This document shows, piece after piece, positions 23,075 through 34,640 of a stretch of 64,000 nucleotides of DNA (its first letter is position 1; each line of letters starts with the position of its first letter). Source of the stretch: Siphonodentalium dalli (Eukaryota; Mollusca; Scaphopoda; Gadilida; Siphonodentaliidae); assembly GCA_032622095.1 (NCBI GenBank), contig CP136068.1, positions 8,533,314-8,597,313 of the forward strand, written 5' to 3'. The position numbers and the translations under genes were made by a program. A model generated the notes under the pieces. The model saw only the letters and a list, made by a program, of their open reading frames with translations, had not been told where the DNA came from and ran no database searches.

Positions 23075-25456
23075 CCTAAACAGATTCCATTGTAAGTAGA
23101 TCATGTGTGGGTTTTCGGGAGAACAGGCTCCATATTCACCAGCTGTCCACGTTTGTGCATAATGACCATCTGTAACTACATTGTGTTATTGTTGTCTTTG
23201 CATGTACATGCATATCACAATATGAATATTGCATGGGTTCAAGATAATTTTGCTTGCTTCAGTAGTGGCGTGAATGTAGAATATTGGCTGACGAATTTCC
23301 TGACCAATATGGTTTTCCAATTACGAGTCGTGTAATCTTTAATATATTTGATCGAAATCAATTCAAGGTGTTACTACATTTCGTTAAGTAGAGAGTAATC
23401 AGTTGGTTTTGATGATTACATGATATCTTTCGCGCGGGAATCGAGCCTGGTCAGGTTCTTCATGTGAATTATGTCACGCAATCATCTCAACTAGTTGACT
23501 ATTATGTTCATTACACACTTGCATGTGCAATTGGTAATATTCGCAAATTTTATAAATAAAAAAAATGTCATACGGGATCCGTACTTTGTGTTCGAAGTTG
23601 TATTTTGTATGACTTCAATGCGTATGTCGGCGACATACATGTATAATTCTCGACGGAAGGCATTTCGTGTATTTAACGGGAATCGTCGAATAATATTAGG
23701 TGTATCTTGGAGCGAAAATCTCTGTGGTTTTAATTAGTTAATTAGTATATACTCATTCCGTTTGACCTCATTCTCTCTATGTTGGAACTGTGCCCACTAG
23801 AATTAGATCAATTCGAATATTCCGCGCTCAGACGTTAGCCCTATAGTTGAAAGTGTTATTTTAAGACGCGGAATATATATATACTCGAATAAAGACAATA
23901 TTAAATATCCTGTATGCCCGCCCATATAATCTGAACATGGTTACTAGTTGTATCTGCATGACCATGGTAATATTTAATTCCTTCCTGCTTTACATGTTAC
24001 TATTGTATTTATATGTTTGTATTATCTAACTATCGCACCACTTGAAATTGACTATATGCTGAAATAGTAATTCTGATGGGGACTATATCAGAATTTTCCT
24101 CAAATACCACAAATACTTGTGACATTCAGCAACAATATATGCAATACTCATTTGTATCATCGAGTGTTCGTGATGATAAAATCATATTCCATTAACACCC
24201 TAAATTTGACCACATGATTACCAATTGCAATGATACTCATAATTTGTGCCTAACATCAGTAGATTGTATTTTATAATATGACAGTAAATGGTCGAATGGT
24301 TTAGTTATCTGTGAATGAAGGAACGACTGGAACATATAACATAAACAGGTTTTATTACGATCGTGTACTGTGATTAAGATGTATATTACAAACTAATTTC
24401 AATCAGAAAAATAATTGGACATTTGGATCGAGGTGGTTATAACACACAAATCATCTCATAAAAAATGTAGGCCTAACTATATTTCTGGATTTGTCAAGTG
24501 ATAGTGGGTTAGCTGATATTCTGGGATGTGGAATATCCAATTGGAGACATATATAGAGGTGCACATGTATGTCAAACAGTCAGTAACATGAATGCACTAG
24601 CGTTTACCTATTCACTGTGGTATCAATAGTCCAGAAGAAGAACAATTGGGCACATATCAAGTGTAAAGAGTTGAATGAAACGTTCATCACAGCTATATGG
24701 CATATTGTACATAAATAATGAAGCAATGAACACACCTTTCGGCGGGTATCTCAAAACTATCAACTTTGTGGTATACAACAGTACCGTATACATGTGTCTA
24801 CATTGTTATATATTTCAGAAATATATTAAATACTATCATTAAATATGCGCTCTTCATCTCGGGTTTGTCTATGATAAAAACATGTTCTTAAATATTGCTG
24901 AGGCATTACAGTAGATCTTTGATATCTGAATGTTGAAGATGTTGTTCTTATGACCTATTGTCACCACATCCATATGTATATTAAATTACAAATTTATGCT
25001 AGATGAAATGTTAATTAATAGTGTTGTGATGTTGTCGGACATAGTTTGTATCTTTTAACTATATTTGAACATGGGTGTTTGTTATACTTACATACAATAA
25101 CTGCAGTAATATTCAGTTACAAATTGAAACAGATACATATTTATCAGAAAACTCCGCGGACATGAAACGTTGCGCTGCAATCATGGGCACATCGCGCTGG
25201 TCACTTGGCAACTACGTTCCTTGTTTTGTGGGTATGCACACATTCTGCAAAATTTCTTACATTTCCGGCTGACATTTCACAATGTATGTCCTCCGAAATT
25301 GTCTGAAACATTTTACAATTTGGTGCAGAGCGCTTACAAAACACCAGTCTGTTGGAAATTATAGCCCAATGTCTGCAATTTTATCACATAAACTGCTGTG
25401 AAATGTCACTGTTAAGGTACCAAGAACTTCTGCAAAATAGAACTCTTCCACCATTA
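23075..25456. other. AT-rich DNA, nothing recognised
   Basis: Only short frames without motifs. A small inverted pair (ATTCGAATATTCCGCG / CGCGGAATATAT...CGAAT) occurs near 23813-23888. Confidence 0.4.
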
Positions 25457-26491
25457 TCTATTATAAATATTTTGGGAAATCTGTCTGTCTGTCGGTGTGC
25501 GTGTGTGTGTGTGTGTGAGTTCGCGATGGACTCGAAAACGGCCGAGACGATTTCGATGAAACTTGGTATGTGGGGGTACTTTCGACCGGGAAGTGGCATG
25601 GGCCTATTAATTTGCCCGTGCGACGTGACATTGACCTTGAAATCGGGTGAATTTGCCCTTGACCTTGAAATCGGGTCATTTCAAGGTCAAACGCCCGAGT
25701 ATCAGCCCATTTCGATGAAACTTGGTATGTGGGGTAATTTCGGCCAGGCAGTGACACGGGCCTATTAATTTGCCCGCGCGACGTGACCTTGACCTTGAAA
25801 TCGGGTCATTTCAAGGTCGAACGCCCAAATATCACAGAATTTCGACGAAAATTAGTGTCTAGGGATACTTTCGTATGGGGAGTGTCGTAATCCTATTCAT
25901 TTGCCCGTGCGACGTGACCTTGATTTTGAAATCGGTCAATTCAAGGTCAAATCGCGAATTTGTATGGGATTTCCACAAAATTTGATACATATGGTTACTT
26001 TTTTTCCACTGAGTGTTTTGGACGTGTCAAATCGTGACCCCGACCTGACGACCTCAAAAATGATCAAGTCTATGTCAAATCGGGCAAAACCGGATGGATT
26101 TCGACGGGTACGTTTGTCGGGTACTTTTGTCTGGGCAGTGTTTTGGACTGGTCAAATCGTAACCCCACCTCACCTTGACCTTCAAAATGGACAATTCAAG
26201 GTCAAATCGCGCAATTCGCCGAAAAGCAGAGGGGAAACAGCCCGGAGTGTTTTGGACGGGTCAAATCGTGACCCCGACCTGACCTGACCTTCAAAATGAT
26301 CAATTCAAGGTCAAATCGGGTAAAACGGATTGATTTCTACGGGGTACTTTTGTCTGGGCAGGGTTTTGGACGGGTCAAATTGTGACCCCACCTCACCTTG
26401 ACCTTCAAAATGGACAATTCAAGGTCAAATCGCGCAATTCGGCGAAAAGCAGAGGGGAAACAGCCCGGACGAAGTCGGGTCCACCTGCTAG
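25457..26491 (+). mobile_element. Helitron-like element A (non-autonomous)
   Basis: Starts TCTATTATAAATATTTTGGG after a host A and ends with a hairpin (CCCGGAC-GAA-GTCGGG, one bulged G), eight bases, then CTAG followed by T. This 5'-TC / hairpin + CTRR-3' / A-T insertion pattern defines Helitrons. The interior has a TG microsatellite, then cassettes repeated at roughly 110-160 bp, each with TTGGTATGTGGGG-type, TTAATTTGCCCG and GACCTTGACCTTGAAATCGG / TTCAAGGTCAAA phrases. There is no Rep/helicase gene. Open frames of 70-138 codons here are repeat artefacts. Confidence 0.82.
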
Positions 26492-28318
26492 TCTACTATA
26501 TATTTTGAGAACTACGTATATATATATGTGTGTATATATGTGTGTATGTGGGTACTTCATAGAATCGAAAACGGCTGGACGGATCGAGCTCAAATTTCGT
26601 ACATAAGTGTAAAAATCCACGGGGATCGCCCAAGTCGTGTTTTGGACAAGCTCTGAGCACCGATTCTCCACTCCCAATCATCAAAATCACCGCAAACGCC
26701 ACTTCGGGGGTTAAGGCATCAACGATCTTTATATTGACCATATACGGAGTTGTTAACGACGAACGCTCTTTATTGCAATCGATGTGGCCAAACGACTAGC
26801 CACATGTGTCCGAAAATACGGATGCGGGACGAAATGCAATTATCTCGATTAAAAAGGCAGAATTGATCCAAGAAGCGTTTGTTTACAATTCAACGCAACC
26901 TTTATCGCTCGAAATATTATGCAGAGAGATTTCACGACGGGATTAATTGACTATCCGCTCTTTTCGGGGACTACGGGGAAGTTTAGGACGGGTACCATGA
27001 ATTAACTCATTGAAAAACAAAGAATGCTTGTCTGTCGTTCCTAGGAAGGGGGGATTTCATCGGGTCAATTGGAATAAAAATTAAATAAATAGGTCAATTA
27101 GAATAAAAATTCAATAAATACTAAAAAATTCAAAAAAACATAAATTAAATATAAAAAATATTAAATTAATATTAAAAAATTTAAAAAAATTAAAAATATT
27201 AAAAATTGTAATACGACCCTGCCTAACTATGCTTAAAAGCCATGTCCTGATTGGCCAGTGGCCCGAGTTACCATGGCTATCTCGTTCCAGTTTTGTGGTA
27301 CAATCCTACTTTTTCCAATTGTACCACGAAAAAAATCGGTTTATTCAGATCGACGCACGCGACTTTTCCCGTCTTTTCTAACTCCGCGCAAACGGGGCAT
27401 CAACGGAGTACACCCGCACCCGTAACCCTTTGAATTTTGCTACATCTTGACAATCTTGCGAATTTTCTAGCGATTTGTCGCTTGAAACCAGTTTGGTTGC
27501 CAATGAATATGGTCCAAATGATGTTATGGTATATTGATATATGTTACGACCAAAGAAAGTTACTTAATAAGTATATTAAATGACAAAATAAATCCATGGG
27601 GCCGGGCTGTGCATTCGTCGATTCGAATCTCGATCATATTCGTCGATTCGATATTTCGGAATCAAGTTGAAAATGAAAGCGTTTGTTCACCAGTACAGAA
27701 GGGGGATAAGATCATTTAGATCGCTTTGTGTAAGGAAAATGGTCCATAGTCGATGATCATATTCATGTTGTCCCAACAACGTTCAACACAGAAATGACCG
27801 CAATTCGTATTTCCTGTACAATTTAAATGAAAGGCACGGGCGAAGCTGAAAACACATCGTTTTTTAGCCAATCACAACGATTATTTTCTAGAAGAGGTGC
27901 CTCGAAAAGTCAATGGGGGAATTTCATAACAAGACAAGATTACCGGAGTATTCCATGCAAATAAATCGAGTACGCCCAATACGAATTACACCACGAAATG
28001 TTTTCTCACCTGAGACCGAAAAAGCGCAGTATTTCGTTGACTATTCAGTCGAATTGTGACCATAAACTTTCAGTCGTATTACAAAAGAAATAAATACACG
28101 GTGTATCGGTGTGTATGGTCAAGTTGTACCACAAAAAACTGATTGTAGGACTCCGCTACGCGTTGTCCTACAATCAGTTTTTTGTGGTACAACTTGACCA
28201 TACACACCTCTACACCGTGTATTTATTTCTTAATTAAAAAAAATATAAATAAAAACAAAATAATTAAAAAAATGTCATGTTACTGACCAACCACGCCAGT
28301 GGCGGGCCAACATGCTTG
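26492..28318 (+). mobile_element. Helitron-like element C, fused tail-to-head with A
   Basis: Begins TCTACTATATATTTTGAGAA immediately after the CTAG of element A. After a TG/TA microsatellite it shares the cassette TCGAAAACGGCTGGACGGAT with A and B. Its right end is a small hairpin (CGCC-AGT-GGCG), GGCCAACATG, then CTTG, a one-base variant of CTRR, directly abutting the TC of element B. The interior is otherwise unlike A and B, and includes an A-rich tract (27070-27210) and an inserted hairpin (28076-28232). No coding region was recognised. Confidence 0.6.
28076..28232. mobile_element. Long near-perfect hairpin
   Basis: Arms of about 70 bp (AAGAAATAAATACACGGTGT ... GATTGTAGGAC) with almost perfect complements, around a centre of about 13 bp (TCCGCTACGCGTT). 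Two small mismatches were seen (CGGTG / CCTCT). The high arm identity implies recent origin or strong constraint. Confidence 0.88.
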
Positions 28319-29290
28319 TCTATATATTTTGGAAGATCTCTGTGTGTGTGTGTAATCGATGAACTCGAAAACGGCCGACCCGATTTGGATGAAACTTGTT
28401 ATGTGGGGGTATTTTCGGCCGGGGAATGACATATGCATATTAATTTGCCCGTGCGACGTCACCTTGACCTTGCAATCGGGTAATATCAAGGTCAAACACC
28501 CGAATATAACGGGCTTTCGATGAAACTTGGTATGTGGGGGTACTTTCTGTCGGGGAGTGGCATAGGTCTATTAATTTGCCCGTGCGACGTGACATTGACC
28601 TTGACATCCGGTTATTTCAAGGTCAAACGTCCGATTATCACGGGATTTCGATGAAAATTAGTGTCTAGGGATACTTTCGTATGGGGAGTCTCATAAGCAT
28701 ATTCATTTGCCCGTGCGACGTGACATTGACCTTGAAATCGGGTCAATTCAAGGTCAAATCGTGAATTTTGATGGGATTTCGACAAAATTTGGTTCATGGG
28801 GCACTGTTTTACACTGAGTGTTTTGGACGGGTCAAATCGTGACCCCGACCTGACGACCTCAAAAATGATCAATTCTAGGTCAAATCCGGCAAAACCGGAT
28901 GGATTTCGACGGGTACTTTTGTCGGGTACTTTTGTCCGGGCAGTGTTTTGGACTGGTCAAATCGTGAACCCACCTCACCTTGACCTTCAAAATGGACAAT
29001 TCAAGGTCAAATCGCGCAATTCGCCGAAAAGCAGAGGGGAAACAGCCCGGAGTGTTTTGGACGGGTCAAATCGTGACCCCGACCTGACCTTGACCTTCAA
29101 AATATCAATTCAAGGTCAAATCGGGTAAATCAGTATGGATTTCGACGGGTACTTTTGTTAGGTACTTTTGTCCGGGCAGTGTTTTTGACGGGTCAAATCG
29201 TGACCTATTAATTTGCCCGTGGGACAAATCGCGCAATTCGCAGAAAAGCAGAGGGGAAACAGCCCGGAGGAAGTCGGGTCCACCTGCTAG
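28319..29290 (+). mobile_element. Helitron-like element B (non-autonomous)
   Basis: Starts TCTATATATTTTGGAAG and ends with the same hairpin, TCCACCTG spacer and CTAG as element A, then T. The interior is a direct copy of A's cassette series in the same order with small indels, and both copies share the terminal block GCAGAGGGGAAACAGCCCGG. No Rep/helicase gene. Confidence 0.82.
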
Positions 29291-29570
29291 TATATTATAT
29301 ATTCATGATATTCAATGGTATGACATGAGACGGAACGTAGGCATGCATCTTGTTTATATATATACTTATTCACGAAATTTCATAAATGTTTTCAGTTAGG
29401 AAGATAACCACCTATGAATTCATATATTTTTCTAGAATATTAGTTTAATTTCCGATGGATAATGGGAAATTATTCTGTCACCAGATATGTGTAACAGGTG
29501 CATATCATTGTGTTCAAGGGACTGATATAGTTTTGTGACCTTTAATTTTAATTGTAATATATGACATACT

Positions 29571-29600
29571 AGCAGGGTTACCCGGCGTTGCCCAGGTTAA
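29571..29600 (-). mobile_element. Possible solo Helitron 3' end (minus strand)
   Basis: Read on the minus strand the sequence is ...GGGCAACGCCGGGTAACCCT-G-CTAG-T, a GC-rich structured stretch just before CTAG and T, like a Helitron terminus but of another family. The 5' end was not found. Confidence 0.35.
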
Positions 29601-30166
29601 AGACATATGTGAAACCCTCTGTGGACATTTGGCATGAACAGAGGATACTCTTACGCAAGTGTTACACGTGATCTCATGAATTGTATTTATATATGGCATC
29701 TCAAAACATTATTTTTATAAATGGATGATAAGTAGTGGCTCGTCTTGTCGGAGTGATTAACATTTTGTGTATCGCAATTAATTCGCCCAACCAATAAAGA
29801 AGTATTCATTTATATACAATTGTGCGTACTCATTTATCATTGTCATTTGTTTTAATCGTAGTTGACGTGGTTGGAAATGATTTAAAAAAAATATATTTAT
29901 TGGCATAAAAACATGAACACCATAAACACATTAGTTCGCAAAAATAAAAGACGACATTTGGATTTTACATAGAGATATATAAATCAATCTAGTGGGTTAG
30001 ACTAAGATTTTGTGGTCACTTTGTTATCATGTCTTCATACCGATACAAATGTTTTAAATAAATATCCAGGTGCTCCTCTGTTCATGGTGCTATTCTGGCT
30101 AATTATTCTTAGTATAAAGTAATGCTGTTATATATCAGCTACATGTGCCCTTCACAGAGCGAGGGT
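29601..30166. other. AT-rich DNA, nothing recognised
   Basis: May be the body of the element whose end is suggested at 29571-29600. No coding region was seen. Confidence 0.3.
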
Positions 30167-30541
30167 TTAACCCTTTACCCAACAAAACGGCCAAAAACGC
30201 CCAAATAAAGCTTCAACAGCCTAAAATATTTTCGGTCTGTCTCAATAACACCATACAAATATGGATATCATTGGAACCGGTTCATTGACCACATTGTGAT
30301 GGTTAGAGTTATGCCCTGTGCCAATGTATTCTCTTATATATGCGAGTCGACCATAGGTCGCCTCGCATATATAAGAGAATGCATTGGCCTAAAAAAAAAA
30401 TATACATTCTTTGACAATTTTATCATTTTTAATATGTGTTAAGCCAATGCATTCTCTTATATATGCGAGGCGACATATGGTCGACTCGCACATATAAGAG
30501 AATTCATTGACACAGGGCTGTTATGTTGGGTAAAGGGTTAC
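30167..30541 (+). mobile_element. piggyBac-like MITE, copy 3
   Basis: Same orientation and architecture as copy 1, including the one-sided subterminal block. The left flank is TTAA; the right flank is TTAC, a decayed target site. Several substitutions in the hairpins (CACATATAAG, AATTCATTGACAC) and a shorter linker show it is older than copies 1 and 5. Confidence 0.9.
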
Positions 30542-31054
30542 TGGTTGTTTATGTAAGGCTATGAGTCTGCTATAATGTACCCTTGCCAGATGTCAGTATT
30601 GGAGGTTCCTGAAGATCATGTGATACCGAATGTGTTGTCGTTTCTCTCACAAGAAACTGTATTTGACTGCACACTGTGACCAGCAATTTTTTTAAAAGGC
30701 CTTCTGTGCATTTCCAATTCTCTTGAAAATTTGTATTTTTGTTTTATTATGTCCACCAATTGACGATACAGCTTGGTTACTATGGGTTACTATTCAGTAA
30801 CGCAGTGATTGTTGAGATATTGAGCAAACCAGCAAAAAAAACAGAAATATTTTTATTAAAAAATACACACAATTAACACAAATAACATAATATAAACTGG
30901 CTTTTGGGTTGTATATCGTTAGGAAGTACATGTAACAAAGTACCGGTTGATAGTCTTCCGGTTACCTTCTTTACACTTTGGGACGGTCATATGGGTGAAT
31001 CCGTGCACAGGGTGGGCATTATATATAATGGTGGTTGTCGTGGGCCCACTGGGC
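30542..31054. other. AT-rich DNA, nothing recognised
   Basis: No exon was recognised. Confidence 0.4.
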
Positions 31055-31232
31055 TCGTCCAGTGCATTTATGGTTTTACCCAGAACTAATTGCAACACAA
31101 TTTCCACTTTTCCGATTTTTGCCGATTTTTAGTATGTTGTGTATTGAGCGTTTATGTAATTATCCCAGCAAAAAAAAATTCTGTTGCAATTAGTTCCGGG
31201 TTTGGCATTTTTTCTCATAAATGCACTGGACT
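31055..31232. mobile_element. MITE with ~45-bp terminal inverted repeats
   Basis: Left arm CAGTGCATTTATGGTTTTAC... with CCAGAACTAATTGCAACA; right arm TGTTGCAATTAGTTCCGGG with CATAAATGCACTG. The interior is AT-rich and non-coding. Confidence 0.8.
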
Positions 31233-31759
31233 GTCATGATTTAACAGCACCTGCTATGTGGTCAAGAATACATTTCAGTTGACATATAATGTTATGCATA
31301 TCCATATTTTAAAGATATGTATTCCTATTAAAGAAAAATTTAATCTGTTGTAGAATCAGCTACCTATCCCATCTAATCCGAGTTGCCTGTACCACGCAGC
31401 ATCATATAGATATCAATATAGATTCAAGTTTATAAGTGGAAGAATATGTAAATGAGACCCAGTTATAGAATATAGTAATTATGTTAGCATCATTGAGAGT
31501 CACAGAAATTACCATGTCTTTCTTTCGGAAAATGAATACTACATATTTTGATACACATACTTTGCATCAAAAATGAAAATTGTGCTTCCCGTTTAAGTAG
31601 ATAATAATCCCCACTGCGACAGAGAATAATACTGAAGTTTTACATCATGTAAACATGTTAATTTATTTGTAGTTGAATTGACCTTCATTGTGGTTATGTT
31701 TCAGTCATCAATATGATATATAAGCAGCGTAACTTAGTAATTAGACTATTTCAATACAC

Positions 31760-32690
31760 TCATGTCGAAGAAAATGTTCGGAAATATAAAAATGCAGCAC
31801 ATTTATGATACTGTCTATCAAAACGTATCAATCCAACTTGGGGAAAGTGGGTGTCTTTTTCCTCAGTTTATTGAATTTCAAATATCATTAGTTTCTGGGT
31901 GTATCTTAATACAGTTAGTGTTATTGACAAATATTGATTGCTATAACACCAAGTGGATAGATTGATCAATTCATTACTCACATAACTTTCAATAAGAGCT
32001 TCCTTATTTCTACACGTTGCTACTGTAGACTCGTTTGCATATGATAAGATATCAATACTTGTTGAGTTAGACATATCGTTCACATATATTCGAAGGGCTG
32101 TCAAACCAAGGATGGAGCCGTGTAGGGCAACACAGTTTTTTTCTCCAAATACATTAGATATGTCGTCATTGAATTGAGCATATTGTCAACGATGATCAAA
32201 TTAGCTTCAAAGCCACGAATGTGATATACCTCTCATGCCATAGTAATATATTTCTTCAGGTATATTTCATGATTTATCGTATCAAATGATTTTGAAAGAT
32301 ATATGAAGGGTGTAATTGTTGAATCTTTTGTTTCCTTATCTGTTTGTACCTACTACACGACGGAACGTTGTATCATAGGGTGTAATGTGGAAATGTTTTG
32401 ACGAAATCCGTATTAACGTTTGAAACTAAAGAATACTTCTGCTCATTAAAATCAAAATGTGAATCAATCGTTGTTGCATAATGTTTTCTATGAGTTTCCT
32501 TTGAAAAGAAGATTGTCCTGTAGTTAGTTATTTAATTTGAGCTGTTATTTTTATGAATGGGGACTAATTTAGATATCTGCTTTGTTTCAAGGACTACTTC
32601 GTTCTCAAAATAATTGTTGTACATAAGCAATAATGCAGGGGCAATACTTTTGATTGTTCAATTCACAAGCTTGGTAAAAAATCAATTATA
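31760..32690 (-). pseudogene. Decayed LINE reverse transcriptase
   Basis: Reading the minus strand from about 32690 down gives, across frameshifts and stops, a recognisable non-LTR RT order: SIAPALLLMYNNYF, a KLVPIHKNN...NYRTI palm segment, SKSFDTINHEIYLKKY (usual SKAFDTxNHEIL, near 32250-32320), a GSILGLTALRIYVNDM segment (usual GSILGPLLFxIYINDM), then ILSYANESTVATC in place of the catalytic YADD box, and LMIFEIQ (usual KTKYMIF). The frame 32104-31868 carries the YANES part intact. It is a dead CR1/Rex/Jockey-like LINE fragment. No endonuclease domain was recognised upstream. Confidence 0.85.
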
Positions 32691-32699
32691 GTCTATACG

Positions 32700-34640
32700 T
32701 GTATTTCCAATCATTGATTGACACGTGAGTATTAATACTATATAGATATGTGTCTAACAGTAACACTAATATGGTGTGCTTTCCAGTGACATAATATGTC
32801 CATAATATGGGAATCGGATTCATTCAAACTGGGATGATTGGTCTTACCTCCAATGTTAGAAAGAATTTTATCAAATTCATGCAATATCTGTTCTGTTTTA
32901 TTTAAATTTATAGAAATTTCTTCTTACGTTTCAATCTATTGCACCACTAATAATATTCGAATATTTTATATTTTTCTTTTGGAAAACAAGTATTATAATA
33001 TTATATTATTTCCTTTTTGCTGATGAGTTTAATATAAAGTCAGCTATATATAAGTATAGTCTTATTTAATTTCCTAAAATAAAGTACTAGTGTTACAATG
33101 ATGGATCTTATTACTCCTCCAGTCATCTCAGGATTTTATTTCAATATTTATTTTGGTACGTTTTGTACTAAAATAAGTTATGATGACCTGATGACCACAA
33201 TGACAAATGAGATAGGAGAGTTATAAGATGATCATATCTCGCGTTCGCAAATAAATATTAACTCTCGCTCAGCGCTCAGTTGTGTTATCATTAATAATTG
33301 TTTCGCCTATCATTCTAGCATTGTCGCAATTACACGCTACTGGGAAACACCAAATTTCGCACAATTAGCCATCGAAAATAAAAGGAATCTACCAAAAGAC
33401 TCAAATAAACAGGCTGTTAATTCGTCAGTCGTGGTGTACAGGATAACAGTACTAAAGGTCTATATATTAAAATGGAGATGCAAACTGCCCAACGATCGGT
33501 ACAATAACGATTATGCTGTGCTTATTTTGTAAATATATTGATTGATTAATGTACTGGTTGAGGGTTCAACATCGTTTTAGCCGCTAGACCATATCACGAC
33601 CATCATCACGATGAGCTATGTACAAATAAAAACGCACCCAATAGGAATGTTTCCACTAAGTCTTGGAGTCAGGAGTATAAATTCAAGAACTGACTAGTGT
33701 GCAATCAGACTATAAAACGTATACAAGTAGTACCATAATAGACAATAAATAACAAAAAATTAAAACGAAATGACCAACAAAACATGTAAAGTAGCTTTTA
33801 AAATCAGATTTTGCAGTGATATTGCATTTATAATATTTGACAAATCAACAGTCATAGGTATTTCAAGGAAATAACTGCAGACATTTCCCTAGTTTGTTGA
33901 TAATTATGACGAATTTGTGTTATACTAGGCGACATAATCCAGTTTTTCATCACTATTCTGGATACCAAGAACAAAGGCTATAGTCAACGTATGTGATTTT
34001 GTGATAGATAAGTTCCTAAAATGTTATGGCAGAGATAAATTAGTTTTGAAAATACAACGAATACGTACTTGCACACATCGTATTCATGTTAGAGTTACTT
34101 TCTTGTTTATCTCATGATGCACATATGGGTGAAATCCGGCATCAAGATTGTACCAGTCACATCTGTCAGGTATTGTTGGTTACAGTGAGGTAATTATTGT
34201 ACATAGGCCTCGGTGTTAATATATAATGACCTGCAGCCATGACTATCCACAAATTGTGATAAATGAGTACACGATCTCCAGGATTGTCATCTGCACAAAG
34301 TTTGAAAATAAACACAATCATATCGTCGGCATGGAATGTACCTTTAAATTTCGGATTTATAATATAGCTTCAGAATTAAATGAACAAAATATTGACATTT
34401 TTACCACACACTAAACAAATCAAGCTAGGAACCACGCACTTTACAATGTGCCAATGTTTTGTTTGGCGACCGAACATTCAAGAGGAATGATTGCAACATA
34501 TTTTAATGTTTAAATATCTAAACTACTATTAACCAACCAGAACCAAGAGTTTGTTTTAATTCTCTCCTGCAGTTTGGTGCAAAATCCGTTGGAGGGTGCT
34601 ACCAATCGAATTACCTCACTGTAACCTAAAATACTCACTT
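32700..34640. other. AT-rich DNA, nothing recognised
   Basis: May include more LINE sequence just above 32690, but I cannot support it. No other exon was seen. Confidence 0.35.

Noticed and set aside
25352-26287. Protein genes of 98-138 codons
   Set aside because: They lie wholly in Helitron-like repeat cassettes, in both strands, and repeat with the cassette period.
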